A DNA stretch of 59,377 nucleotides, from assembly GCA_934636435.1 (NCBI GenBank), contig CAKUAQ010000006.1, forward strand, positions 1 through 59,377, read 5' to 3'. Position numbers and translations under genes: made by a program. Under the pieces are notes generated by a model that had not been told where the DNA came from, did not search any database, and saw only the letters and a list, made by a program, of their open reading frames with translations. This document shows positions 9,530 through 18,824 of the stretch, in pieces. Every line of letters starts with the position of its first letter. Positions within the stretch are counted from its first letter, which is position 1. The DNA is from an uncultured Eubacteriales bacterium. Lineage in GTDB: Bacteria; Bacillota; Clostridia; Oscillospirales; Acutalibacteraceae.

Positions 9530-10998
9530 AGCATACGATGAAACGCCTGTGGTGTTTTGCTCTGGCGGCGTTGCTGTGCATCGCCTCCTGCGGCTGCCGG
9601 GTGATCTACAGTGATGAGGAGAGCACCGTCAGCATCGTGTATTACGACACGGTGACGGTTTCGGACGAGAGCCGTGACCCCGGCGCAGAGGAGCCGGGGA
9701 ACTCCGGAATCGCCGATGACGGCAGCCATGCCGCTGCCCGGCCTGGCGGCAAGACCACCCATACCACGGCGGCGACCCGGCAGGAGCCGAAGCTCTCCGG
9801 CAAGCTGGAGATCCAGATCTTCACCAACGAATCTCAGACCGCCGACAAAGGCTGGACCGAGGTGATCAATGCCTTTGAAAAAGCCACCGGGGTGCAGGTC
9901 AACGCCGTCATCGGCTCTCAGGTTAATACCCAGATGAGCACTCGGTGGATGCAGAACGACCCGCCGGACATGATCTGGATCGACGGCACAGGTATTCCGG
10001 ACGCTGTATACCGGGATGGCGGAAAGTATATGGACATCACCTCCATTCTGGAGAATGACTATGTATACGGCACGGATACCCGTCTGAGATCGGTCATCAA
10101 TTCCGGGGCATTGATGAAGCATGACGGCAAATATTATCACGCCCCCATCATGATGGCGACCCATGGGATCTGGTACGACGCTGCCTATCTGAAAAAGCTG
10201 GGGCTAACGGTGCCGGCCCATTACAGCGACTTTGTAGAGGTATCCGAAAAAGCGGTGGTGGCGGGAACGGCAGCCTTCACCTTCCCAGGTCAGTACACCA
10301 GCTATTGCTTCGGCGGTCTGATCATGCCCGCCATCGGCGCTTACGGGCAGGCGTATCTGGATGCGGTGCTGCGGGCGGATGCGGCGGCCTTTACCGACGA
10401 GCGGATGCGGGATATTCTGACCCGCTACCGGGACTATTGCGCCCATGCCGGGTTTGTCCTGTCTGGGACGACCACTATGGATCACACCACCTCCCAGGTG
10501 CGCTGGCTGGGGCATAAGGCGCTGTTCATCACCAACGGCCTGTGGCTGGCGGACGAGGTGCGGAAATCCACCCCCGCCGCTTTCGATATGGACTATGTGA
10601 CCTCGCCGCTGGTGACCGATGCCCAGCCGCAGACGGCGGTATTTTATACGAAGAATATGGCTATCGCCGCCAAGGCGAAGAACCCGGAGAATGCCAAGGC
10701 GTTCCTGCGGTATCTCTATCGGGAGGACGCCCAGAAGCTGCTCATGTCCAGCTTCGGCTATATGAGCACCCGCACGGACATCGACTATACCAACGCCACC
10801 ACCCATATGACGAAGGCGGCGGCTCGGGCGCTGCAATATGTCAACAGCGGCAAGATCAATATCGTGTATATGCACGACGACTGGGGCGATGTGGGCGAGA
10901 TCTTCTATAATCAGATCAATGCGCTCACCGACGGCAAGACCACGGTGGACAAAGCCATGCAGGCGATGGATAAGGCCTGCCGGGACTATCACGGCTAA
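9526..10998 (+). CDS. Sugar ABC transporter substrate-binding lipoprotein (family 1)
   Basis: A 490-residue extracellular solute-binding protein. The start at 9526 overlaps the upstream stop codon (ATGA), with AGGAGG just before it, so translation is coupled to the glycosidase. The signal peptide ends in a lipobox with Cys22 (IASC), predicting lipid anchoring. A low-complexity Thr/Arg/Pro linker (about 70-90) precedes the family-1 binding fold, recognisable from the segments around GKLEIQIFTNE, PDMIWIDG, the Trp-rich ligand cleft and the C-terminal helical region. It should capture an oligosaccharide released at the surface and pass it to the two permeases that follow. The ligand cannot be read from sequence. 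Confidence 0.9.
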   Translation: MKHTMKRLWCFALAALLCIASCGCRVIYSDEESTVSIVYYDTVTVSDESRDPGAEEPGNSGIADDGSHAAARPGGKTTHTTAATRQEPKLSGKLEIQIFTNESQTADKGWTEVINAFEKATGVQVNAVIGSQVNTQMSTRWMQNDPPDMIWIDGTGIPDAVYRDGGKYMDITSILENDYVYGTDTRLRSVINSGALMKHDGKYYHAPIMMATHGIWYDAAYLKKLGLTVPAHYSDFVEVSEKAVVAGTAAFTFPGQYTSYCFGGLIMPAIGAYGQAYLDAVLRADAAAFTDERMRDILTRYRDYCAHAGFVLSGTTTMDHTTSQVRWLGHKALFITNGLWLADEVRKSTPAAFDMDYVTSPLVTDAQPQTAVFYTKNMAIAAKAKNPENAKAFLRYLYREDAQKLLMSSFGYMSTRTDIDYTNATTHMTKAAARALQYVNSGKINIVYMHDDWGDVGEIFYNQINALTDGKTTVDKAMQAMDKACRDYHG

Positions 10999-11013
10999 GG
11001 AGGGAGGCTTTCT

Positions 11014-11922
11014 GTGAAAATGGGAATTCAGCGAAAAAGAGGATCAATGAACGCCTCTCAAAAGCGGTTTTTGTGGTTCTGGGTGGTGCCGGTATTCCTG
11101 TTGTATCTGTATATCTGCATTCTGCCGGTGGCGGAATCGGTGATCAACAGCTTCAGCCAGTGGGACGGTTATTCGGAAAAGCAATGGGTCGGATTGGGTA
11201 ACTATGTCCGGATCCTGAAGGATTCCGTCTTTCGTCAGTCGGTTCTCAACGATATTCTCATCGTATTTTTCAAAGAGCTGATCATCGTGGTGCTGGCGGT
11301 GACCTTTGCCATCGCCCTCACCCGCATTCGGTTGAAAAAGCCGGAAAAGCTGGCGCTGCGGTTTCTCTACTATCTGCCGAATATCCTGTCGGTGATCGTA
11401 ATCTCCATGGTGTGGAAATTCTTCTTCAACCTGGAGCTGTTCGACGGGATACTGAAGCTCCTGCATATCGGTGCCACCAGCCAGAATGGCTGGATCTCGG
11501 ATTATCCGCTGCCGATCATCATTTTTGTGGCATCCTGGTGCGGTATCGGCTCCTTTATGATCATCCTGATCACCGCTATCAACAATATCTCGGCGGAGAT
11601 ATATGAGGCGGCGGAGATCGACGGGGCGGGGCAGCTGCGGCAGCTGACCAGCATCACCATTCCGGCGGTGCTGCCCCAGATCCGGTATGTGATCGTCACC
11701 ATTCTCACCAGCTCTCTGGCGGTGAATATGAATCTGGTGCTTCCCTTTACCAACGGCGGACCGGGTACCCGCTCCATGGTGATGGGGCTGTATGTGTATA
11801 AGAGCGCCTATACCAGCTATGAGGTGGGGTATGCCAACGCGGCGGCGGTGCTGCTGATGCTCATCAGCGTGACCCTTGCCACGGTTGTGAACGTGACGAT
11901 CTCCCGAAAGGAGGAACGGTAA
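11014..11922 (+). CDS. Sugar ABC transporter permease (MalF/UgpA type)
   Basis: A 302-residue inner-membrane permease with six predicted helices. The GTG start at 11014 follows AGGAGGGAGG after the stop of the binding protein. The cytoplasmic EAA loop, which docks the ATPase, is visible around residues 190-210 (EAAEIDGAGQLRQL). It pairs with the permease encoded immediately downstream (one base between them). No ATPase gene is present in the locus; as in other Firmicutes, a shared MsmX-type ATPase encoded elsewhere is the likely partner. Confidence 0.93.
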   Translation: MKMGIQRKRGSMNASQKRFLWFWVVPVFLLYLYICILPVAESVINSFSQWDGYSEKQWVGLGNYVRILKDSVFRQSVLNDILIVFFKELIIVVLAVTFAIALTRIRLKKPEKLALRFLYYLPNILSVIVISMVWKFFFNLELFDGILKLLHIGATSQNGWISDYPLPIIIFVASWCGIGSFMIILITAINNISAEIYEAAEIDGAGQLRQLTSITIPAVLPQIRYVIVTILTSSLAVNMNLVLPFTNGGPGTRSMVMGLYVYKSAYTSYEVGYANAAAVLLMLISVTLATVVNVTISRKEER

Positions 11923-11923
11923 T

Positions 11924-12796
11924 ATGGCGGGTAAGCGACGGCTCCTGCAGCGGGAGACCGCCGGGACGGTGATCGGTCGGCTGCTGTTGCGGATACTGCT
12001 GTATCTCTGGGCGCTGACGATCCTGTTTCCGGTGATCTGGATGCTGTATTCCTCCTTTAAGACCCCGCGGGAATTCATGACGAATGTGTGGGGCTGGCCT
12101 CAGGATCTGTATATCGTCAATTATATTAAAGCCTGGGTCAAGGCGGACATGGCCCGATATGTGCTGAATACGCTGTTTCTGTCCGTCTGCACGGTGGCGC
12201 TGTATTTTCTTTTTGTGTCCACTACCGCCTATGCGCTTTCCAAATACCGATTCCGTATGAACGGCTTTTTCCGCGGATTTTATTTTGTGGCCATGATGAT
12301 CCCGTCGGTGCTGGTGTTGGTGCCTCTGTATTTCCAGCTGGAGACGCTGAGATCCGGCATCACCGACAATCTGTTGACCCTTGTTGTCGTCTATTCCATT
12401 CAGGCAATCCCCGGCGGGATCTTCCTGCTCAGCGGCTTTATGCGGGGGATCAACAACAGCTTCATCGAGGCGGCGGTCATCGACGGCGCTGCCGAATGGA
12501 GAATTTTCACCTCCGTGATCCTGCCGTTTACAAAACCGATCCTTCTGTTCCTGGGCCTGACAAATTTCATGGGCACCTGGAACGAATACACGACGGCGCT
12601 GACCTTTTTGACCTCGCGGGAGCATTATACCATTTCTCTCGGCGTGCAGCGCATGACCAGCATTTTCAGCTACAATAACGAGCATGGTGCGGTGTTCGCC
12701 GGTCTGGTGATCTCCATGCTGCCCATTCTGATCCTGTACGCATTTTTCCAGAAGCAGATCCTGCGGGGGATGGATACCGCCGAGGGACTGAAATAA
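11924..12796 (+). CDS. Sugar ABC transporter permease (MalG/UgpE type)
   Basis: A 290-residue partner permease, again with six predicted helices and an EAA loop (EAAVIDGAAEWRIF). The start at 11924 is preceded by AAAGGAGG, which lies inside the end of the previous gene. The N-terminal helix followed by an FKTPREF-type periplasmic segment is characteristic of MalG-type proteins. It completes the transmembrane channel with the gene before it. Confidence 0.93.
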   Translation: MAGKRRLLQRETAGTVIGRLLLRILLYLWALTILFPVIWMLYSSFKTPREFMTNVWGWPQDLYIVNYIKAWVKADMARYVLNTLFLSVCTVALYFLFVSTTAYALSKYRFRMNGFFRGFYFVAMMIPSVLVLVPLYFQLETLRSGITDNLLTLVVVYSIQAIPGGIFLLSGFMRGINNSFIEAAVIDGAAEWRIFTSVILPFTKPILLFLGLTNFMGTWNEYTTALTFLTSREHYTISLGVQRMTSIFSYNNEHGAVFAGLVISMLPILILYAFFQKQILRGMDTAEGLK

Positions 12797-12859
12797 GGGC
12801 CTGTATTGACCGGATGGGTTCCGGTAATTGCAAATAATCAGCAGAAAGGACTTGAGCGT

Positions 12860-15496
12860 ATGAAACGATCCTTACGAGCATTTTCTCTGACTCTGGCAGC
12901 GGTTGTGCTGGTATTTGGCTGTATGAGCCTGCCGGCGGGTGCTGTCGGTGCCGTGACGGCAGACAACGCGACAGCGACCGTCTCCGACGACCTGTTTGCG
13001 TTCCCCAACGGCGATTTTGAGTGCGGGGAGATCTACGGCTGGTCGCTGTATTCCGCCGACGGCAGCAAATCCACCCTGTATCAGATGATCGATGTCGATA
13101 ATACCGGGGCGGTCACCGAAGAAAAGCACGGCGGGCAGTACGCCATGCAGGTGGTGCGCACCGATACCGGCTCCGACTATCTGGAACTGCGGGCGGAGCT
13201 GCGCAATCCCGTGCCGGGGACGGCCTATGCTTTCTCCTATTACGGAAAGACTACCGACAGCGCCAAATTTCACAGCGACATTTTCCTGCGGTATCTGGAT
13301 GATGCCGGCAAGCCGGTGACCCTGTTCCATATCGCCCATGCCGGCGCGGCGGACTATATCACCGCCACCGGTGCATGGGAGCGGCGTTCCTATCGGTTCC
13401 TGGTACCGGAGAGCTACGGCGATCATGGGGATCTGAGCCAATTGGATACCCTGTATGTAGATTTCCGGCTGGTGGAATATGGGGCCGGCACGATCTATCT
13501 GGACGATGTGACCGTGGAGGAGAGCGCTGAGCCGACCTACGGCTCCAATAAGATCGACAGCAATTTTACCAGCGGCGGCTGGCGTGCCAACGGCGGCGCC
13601 GTAACCGATGCCTCCGAGAAGAAGGCGCCATATACGGTGTACAGTCAGGATTTTGCGCAGGGCTTGGGGTATTACACCGGCAACGGCAAGGCGTTTTCGC
13701 TGGGCATCGACCCGCTGAATCCGGCGAATCAGACTCTGCGGTATACCGGTAAAAATGCCTGGGACTATGAGGGGCAGTACAGCGGCAGCTTATTCACCGC
13801 CGGAGAGGAATACACCCTAACCTTCCGGTATTATGCCATTGACATGAAGACCGCCACCTCTCCGGTGACGGTGCAGTGCAGCTTCTCCGGTACGCAGACG
13901 AACATTCTGACGATCAGCCGGGTGAACAGCACGGAATGGACGGTGGTCACCTATACCTTTACGGCGGGGACGATCAATGATACCAGTCGTTTGTTCCAGG
14001 TGGTGAACGGCGGCGACGGCACTTGCGAGGTGCTGTTCGACGATATCTCCGTGACCCATATGGGCACCCCCTATTATGAGATCGAAGAGACCTATCAGCA
14101 GGATTTCACCAAGGGTCTGGGATACTACACCGGCAACGGTCCGGCATTTTCGCTGGGCACCGACCCGTGCAATGCCGCCAACCAGGTGCTGCGCTATACC
14201 GGTAAAAACGCCTGGGACTATGAGGGAAAGTACAGCGGCGGCTCATTCACCGCCGGTCAGGAGTATACCATGACCTTCCGGTATTATGCCAAGAGCATGA
14301 CCGGTGCGGCGTCTTCGGTGGTGGTGCAGTGCGGCTTCTCCGGGAAAATGGAGAATATCCTCATCATCAACCGGGCGAAGGACGATACCGGCTGGATTGA
14401 TGTGTCGTACACCTTTACGGCGGGGACGATCAATGATACCAGTCGTTTGTTCCAGGTGGTGAACGGCGGCGACGGCAAGTGCGAGGTGTTCTTCGACGAT
14501 ATCGTCGTGACCCGGACCATCGTGTACGATGAGCCGGTGTATACGGCGGGGCGGTATCCGGCCGCCGACGGCACCTGGGTGCTGAACACCGAGACAGGCG
14601 GCGAATTTTACCGGGACGGTCTGACTATGACCCCCGGTCATACCTACGCCATCGACTATGAGGTGCAGACCGGCGGCTCCTATGTGACCCCGTATCTGAT
14701 GGATCGCACCAATGGCAATAAGCGCACGGATCTCAATGCCTACAAGGTGACAGAGAACACCGACTGGACGGCGGTGCATATCGAGTATGTCTGCGACGGC
14801 ACAGGCAAGACGGTGGATGCCAACGGAAATATCGTGTATCGTCTCGGATTTTTCCGGAATAACGGCGGCGGCGCTGCAGCCATCCGCAGCATTGCTCTGC
14901 GGGAGATCGTATACCCGGAGGTGAAAACTCCGGCGCTGCGGGATGGGTCGATCATTCCCGCCGATTCCGTCATGGCGGAGGATGCACGGATCTTCTGCGG
15001 CAAGATCACGCTGAATACCACGCCGGGGGTTCCCACCGGCACCACCTATGAGGGCGGCTCGGTGGACGCCGCCGTCTCCGGATTGACCGCCGGAAAGCGG
15101 TATGCGCTGACCTATCGGGTGCTGACCTCCTACGGCGACGGGAATTTTGCTATCTCCGGCAGCATCGGGGATGCTCGGTGGTCACTGGCGGACTTCGGAC
15201 AGGCGGACGGCTGGCTGACGGTACGGGTGACGTTTACGGCATCGGCCGACGACGTCACGCTGACGCTGGCCAATGAGAACTGTGTGTTCTATCGGGATGT
15301 CTGTCTGACCCGGATGTATGACTACGGCGATATCAACGGGGATGATACGGTGGATATCCGGGATCTGGTGGCATACGCCGACTATCTGGGCGGAACGACA
15401 GACTATCGGCCGGCTACGCTGGAATTCGCCGATATGGATCAAGACGGCCTGGTGGATGCGGCCGATCAGACGCAGCTGCAGCGTACACTGCTGTAA
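12860..15496 (+). CDS. Secreted dockerin protein with tandem carbohydrate-binding modules
   Basis: An 878-residue secreted protein. The ATG at 12860 is chosen because it opens a clear signal peptide (about 1-30). An NGDFE-type CBM-like module (about 45-230) is followed by two nearly identical modules from nt 13645 and nt 14092. Two more beta-rich modules lead to a C-terminal type I dockerin (about 822-878). The dockerin has two calcium-loop repeats, DINGDDTVDIRDL and DMDQDGLVDAADQ. Dockerins bind cohesins, so this protein is probably assembled onto a scaffoldin not encoded here. I see no catalytic domain. It lies 63 bases after the second permease and ends at a terminator, so it belongs to the same transcription unit. 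It probably binds glycan for the enzyme system. Confidence 0.85.
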   Translation: MKRSLRAFSLTLAAVVLVFGCMSLPAGAVGAVTADNATATVSDDLFAFPNGDFECGEIYGWSLYSADGSKSTLYQMIDVDNTGAVTEEKHGGQYAMQVVRTDTGSDYLELRAELRNPVPGTAYAFSYYGKTTDSAKFHSDIFLRYLDDAGKPVTLFHIAHAGAADYITATGAWERRSYRFLVPESYGDHGDLSQLDTLYVDFRLVEYGAGTIYLDDVTVEESAEPTYGSNKIDSNFTSGGWRANGGAVTDASEKKAPYTVYSQDFAQGLGYYTGNGKAFSLGIDPLNPANQTLRYTGKNAWDYEGQYSGSLFTAGEEYTLTFRYYAIDMKTATSPVTVQCSFSGTQTNILTISRVNSTEWTVVTYTFTAGTINDTSRLFQVVNGGDGTCEVLFDDISVTHMGTPYYEIEETYQQDFTKGLGYYTGNGPAFSLGTDPCNAANQVLRYTGKNAWDYEGKYSGGSFTAGQEYTMTFRYYAKSMTGAASSVVVQCGFSGKMENILIINRAKDDTGWIDVSYTFTAGTINDTSRLFQVVNGGDGKCEVFFDDIVVTRTIVYDEPVYTAGRYPAADGTWVLNTETGGEFYRDGLTMTPGHTYAIDYEVQTGGSYVTPYLMDRTNGNKRTDLNAYKVTENTDWTAVHIEYVCDGTGKTVDANGNIVYRLGFFRNNGGGAAAIRSIALREIVYPEVKTPALRDGSIIPADSVMAEDARIFCGKITLNTTPGVPTGTTYEGGSVDAAVSGLTAGKRYALTYRVLTSYGDGNFAISGSIGDARWSLADFGQADGWLTVRVTFTASADDVTLTLANENCVFYRDVCLTRMYDYGDINGDDTVDIRDLVAYADYLGGTTDYRPATLEFADMDQDGLVDAADQTQLQRTLL

Positions 15497-15512
15497 TTAG
15501 CGTAAAAAACAG

Positions 15513-15541
15513 AACGGGAGCGGCATGGCGCCGCTCCCGTT
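15513..15541 (+). terminator. Hairpin after the dockerin gene
   Basis: A 12-base-pair GC-rich stem (AACGGGAGCGGC and its complement) with a five-base loop lies 16 bases after the stop codon. The following T-run is weak, so some read-through into the next gene is possible. Confidence 0.7.
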
Positions 15542-15589
15542 CCGGAATGGAGCGTTTGCTCCCGAACCGCTACTGAGGGGATAGAATCA

Positions 15590-17293
15590 ATGGATCAATA
15601 CGGAAAGTTATTAGTGGAATGGTGCGACAGCCTGCTGAGTCGGCAGATACGGGGCTACGGCTCTCCCCATGACGGCGGCTTTTTGTGCGATGCCTGCACC
15701 GTTCTGCACGGGCGGGCGGATAACGCGATCTTCCCGCTGGTGTATCTGTATGCCGAGACCGGGGAGGCGCGGTACCTGAAAGGCGCTCGTTTGCTGCTGG
15801 GATTTCGTCGGCGGCTGACCCGGGAGGATGGCTCGGTCTATAACGACGGGCAGAATTTCTGGAAGGCCACGACGGTGTTTTCTGCCATCGGGCTGTATAA
15901 GACCCTGCATTATTGCGCCGGGAGTCTGCCGGAGGATTTCCGGCAGGAACTGGAGCGGCTGCTGGCAGAAAACGCCGGCTGGATATATGAGAATCTGCGG
16001 ATCGGTTATGCCTCCAACATCAATTATTATGCAGCGGGTGCGGCGGCGCTGGCTGCCTGCGGAAACTATTTTGACCGTGCCGATTACCGGACGCAGGCGC
16101 ACACGCTGCTGGACTACTGTATGCAGCGGTTTACCGCCGGCGGATTGCTGGCGGGGGAGGGACAGCCTCATGACGAGACCACACCCAAGGGCTGCAAGGC
16201 TGTCGATATCGGCTACAATATGGAAGAGTCCATCCCCTGTCTGGTGGCGGCGGCGCAGGAGCTGAAACAGAAAAAAGCCCTGACCGCTCTGGCGGAGCAC
16301 ATGGAAAAGATGCTGGTATTTCTGCTGCCGGATGGGGGCTGGGATAACAGCTTCGGCAGCCGGAACAATAAGTGGACGTATTACGGCAGCCGCACCTCCG
16401 ACGGCTGTCTGGAGGCGCTGTTGGCGCTGGCACCCTATAACCCTGCGTTCTATGAGGCGGCGCGGCGGTGCGCCGGGCAATATGCGCGGTGTACCGTGGA
16501 CGGGTTGCTGACGGGCGGCCCTCATTATGGACGGCTGGGGCAGGCAGCGTGCATCCATCATACCGTCTGCCACGCCGCCGGTCTGGCGGATGCGCTGTGT
16601 CGGGGGCTGAGTGAGGCCATGCCCGGCGGGACGCTGCCTTGCGACGATCCCCGCCCCCGGGTACGGTATTTCGGGGAGCTGGATACGTATAAAATCTCCA
16701 TCGGGCAATGGCTGGCTACGGTGACGGGCTACGATTATCGCACGACCACCTATACCGATGGAGCGGCGCACGCTTCCGGCGGCAGCATTTCCCTGCTGTA
16801 TCATCGAGGGAAAGGTCCCGTGCTGGCCGGTTCCACACTCAGCTATGGGCTGACCGAGCCGCTGAATATGCAGCAGCCTCGCGGGGCGCGGCGGCATGCC
16901 AGTCTCATCATGCGGCTGGAATATGAGGACGGCGGCCGCCTGTACACGACCGCCGTCGATCCCAGAGCCGCCATCCGGGTCAATCATATGGAGAATACGG
17001 TGACCGCCTTTGTGACAGCGCATTTTGTGGAGTCGAATACCTGGGAGCCGGATGGAGAGGGGCGCACGGCAAAGCTGGTGTACACCTTCCGGGAGGATTC
17101 GCTGGAGATCGCGGTGCGGGTCAGCCCCGGCCGTGCGCCGGTGCGGTTTGTCCTCCCGGTGGTGGAAGATACTGTGGCCGTGACCGCCGATCGCTCCGGA
17201 CAAAAGGAACCGATATTTTACCTGTCCGGCGGCTTTGCCGCCGACGAATACCGGTTCGATGCCGTGGACCGGCTCCGGGTGGAGCTGCGCTGA
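15590..17293 (+). CDS. Cytoplasmic (alpha/alpha)-barrel protein, probable carbohydrate-active enzyme of unrecognised family
   Basis: A 567-residue protein without a signal peptide. The start at 15590 follows GAGGGG. The first 370 residues read as repeated helical hairpins with Gly/Tyr-rich turns, as in (alpha/alpha)6 toroids of polysaccharide lyases and unsaturated glycuronyl hydrolases. The last 190 residues read as a beta-sandwich. Conserved-looking polar residues cluster at HDGGF, NDGQNFWKATT, GEGQPHDE and GYNMEES. The position after the transporter and next to the AraC gene suggests intracellular breakdown of the imported sugar. I cannot place it in a CAZy family. Its stop abuts the AraC stop without a gap. 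Confidence 0.6.
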   Translation: MDQYGKLLVEWCDSLLSRQIRGYGSPHDGGFLCDACTVLHGRADNAIFPLVYLYAETGEARYLKGARLLLGFRRRLTREDGSVYNDGQNFWKATTVFSAIGLYKTLHYCAGSLPEDFRQELERLLAENAGWIYENLRIGYASNINYYAAGAAALAACGNYFDRADYRTQAHTLLDYCMQRFTAGGLLAGEGQPHDETTPKGCKAVDIGYNMEESIPCLVAAAQELKQKKALTALAEHMEKMLVFLLPDGGWDNSFGSRNNKWTYYGSRTSDGCLEALLALAPYNPAFYEAARRCAGQYARCTVDGLLTGGPHYGRLGQAACIHHTVCHAAGLADALCRGLSEAMPGGTLPCDDPRPRVRYFGELDTYKISIGQWLATVTGYDYRTTTYTDGAAHASGGSISLLYHRGKGPVLAGSTLSYGLTEPLNMQQPRGARRHASLIMRLEYEDGGRLYTTAVDPRAAIRVNHMENTVTAFVTAHFVESNTWEPDGEGRTAKLVYTFREDSLEIAVRVSPGRAPVRFVLPVVEDTVAVTADRSGQKEPIFYLSGGFAADEYRFDAVDRLRVELR

Positions 17294-18142
17294 TCAGGAC
17301 AGGCTGGCGGATGCGTCTACTTTCCCCACATCGAAGTCCTTGTCGCTCTTGGGGGAATGACCGAAATATCGGATATATGCCCGATAGAAGGTGGAATAGT
17401 TGTTGAAGCCGCATTTTTCATAGACTGCCACGGGCTTTTCACCGATGGACAGCAGTTTGCGGGCCAGCAGCAGTCGCTTGGTGGTGATATATTCGTTGAC
17501 GGTGGAGCCGGTGGCTTTTTTGAAACGGCGGCACAGCTGGGCGGTGCTGATGTAGTATTTTTCACAGATCTTCGACAGATTCAGATTCTCCGCAATGTGA
17601 TTGTTGATATACCGGATGATCTCGGATTCGATGGAGCCGTTTTCCGCATTTTTCCGGGCCAGCGGGCCGAAGGCGCGGCCGATGCGGTTCAGCAGCGGCA
17701 TCAATTGGGTTATGATATTCAGCCGCTCATTGTCGCAATGCTGTACCATCCCGCGGATCCATTGACCGTAGGAGGCGTCCCCCATATCGGCGCTGTGGTA
17801 CTGGTTGAGATGCCCGGCTTTGCGTTCCATGAACGGGCGCAGCAGATACCCGTCGGGATCAAGGGGCTGAAACAGCTCCGGGTGAAAGCTGACGACGATC
17901 CGCTCATAGGGGACGGAGGACTTGATCTCCAGATAATGAGCCTCCAGGGGGCGGGTGATGAGCAGGTCGCCGCTTTTCAGCTCATAGCTCTGCCCTTCGA
18001 TATGAAAGGTGCCCTTGCCGGAAAGGATATAGAGAATCTCCGCATTGGAATGGGCGTGGGGCTTGAATTCGATTTGGTTCGGCGTATCGTCCAGACTGTG
18101 AGAAACCACTATGTCCTTGTCGTGAAAGATGTACTTCCACAT
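17294..18142 (-). CDS. AraC-family transcriptional regulator with cupin sensor domain
   Basis: A 282-residue regulator. The ATG at 18142 is chosen because GGGAGG lies upstream; an earlier in-frame start would add a hydrophobic stretch with no ribosome site. The N-terminal cupin (KPHAHSNAEILYILSG, about 25-90) probably binds the inducing sugar. The two C-terminal helix-turn-helix motifs occupy about 185-275, ending in the AraC signature around FNNYSTFYRAYIRYFGHSP. It converges on the glycan operon and is the likely activator of it. Confidence 0.9.
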   Translation of the reverse strand: MWKYIFHDKDIVVSHSLDDTPNQIEFKPHAHSNAEILYILSGKGTFHIEGQSYELKSGDLLITRPLEAHYLEIKSSVPYERIVVSFHPELFQPLDPDGYLLRPFMERKAGHLNQYHSADMGDASYGQWIRGMVQHCDNERLNIITQLMPLLNRIGRAFGPLARKNAENGSIESEIIRYINNHIAENLNLSKICEKYYISTAQLCRRFKKATGSTVNEYITTKRLLLARKLLSIGEKPVAVYEKCGFNNYSTFYRAYIRYFGHSPKSDKDFDVGKVDASASLS

Positions 18143-18172
18143 ATAGAGCACCTCCCGGGATCGGATGGGTTC

Positions 18173-18201
18173 ATTATAAATCAAAATGAGAAAAAACGCA
18201 A
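18173..18201 (-). promoter_or_regulatory. Sigma-A promoter of the AraC gene
   Basis: TTGCGT (18196-18201) and a consensus TATAAT (18173-18178) are separated by 17 bases on the minus strand, about 31 bases before the ATG. Confidence 0.7.
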
Positions 18202-18257
18202 TCAATATTTCGATATCGGCACAAACGATGGAATATTCTGCCGATTTTCGGCAGAGG

Positions 18258-18308
18258 AAAAACACCTCCGACGGCAGCGTGGTGCTGCGGTCGGAGGTGT
18301 TTTTTTTG
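18258..18308 (-). terminator. Terminator downstream of the truncated esterase gene
   Basis: The stem is AACACCTCCGAC with its complement, followed by T-runs on both strands (eight T on the plus strand, five on the minus). It separates the esterase remnant from the AraC promoter. Confidence 0.85.
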
Positions 18309-18329
18309 AGCGGAGATGTATTGCGAGGG

Positions 18330-18824
18330 CTACTGGGCGGACAGGATCTCGCGGATCTTCGGTTCGATCACCTGTGCCATGCGGTAGAACCCCAAATCGT
18401 TGGGATGAATCCCGTCGATGGAGCAGCAGTATCGGTCGGCATCGCCGTAAAAAGTCTCCCCATCCAGAAAATATACGCGTGTGTCTCCGGCGCGGACGGC
18501 GTTCTCGTAGGTGCGGCGGATCACCTGCCGCCGCTCGATCTCTGTGGTGTAGCGCTCCTTGGGCATCGTCAGGATCAGGACCGGCAGCGAGGGATGGGCG
18601 GCCCGGATACGCTGGAAGAACGGCTCGTGGGTCTGAGCCAGATGCTCGGCGCTGGGAGCGTTGTGGTCGTAGTCGTATACAAACAGGCTCATATCCAGCG
18701 AGGCAATGAAATCGGCCATTACCGACTCGCCGCGGGCGCTGTTGGAGAACCCGAGATTGTAGTAATTCCGGTTGAGGTGATTGGAAATGATGGCGTTATA
18801 GACATTGAACGGGTTGCAGGCACA
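18330..18824 (-). pseudogene. SGNH/GDSL-type esterase, 5' end missing
   Basis: The minus-strand frame ending at 18330 carries the C-terminal two-thirds of an SGNH hydrolase. It has the block NLGFSNSARGE, the LILTMPK strand, and the catalytic Asp/His segment DGIHPNDLGF near the end. The N-terminal block with the catalytic Ser (normally a GSS-ITQGG-like segment) is missing. Family resemblance stops near 18815-18824 (from SCACNPFNVYNAIIS onward it looks genuine). Beyond that the frame runs backwards into the alpha-galactosidase gene, and there is no start codon with a ribosome site. It cannot be an active esterase as it stands. Confidence 0.75.

Noticed and set aside
15611..17203. A 530-codon open frame on the minus strand
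   Set aside because: It is antisense to the (alpha/alpha)-barrel gene, whose ribosome site and hydrophobic pattern make better sense.
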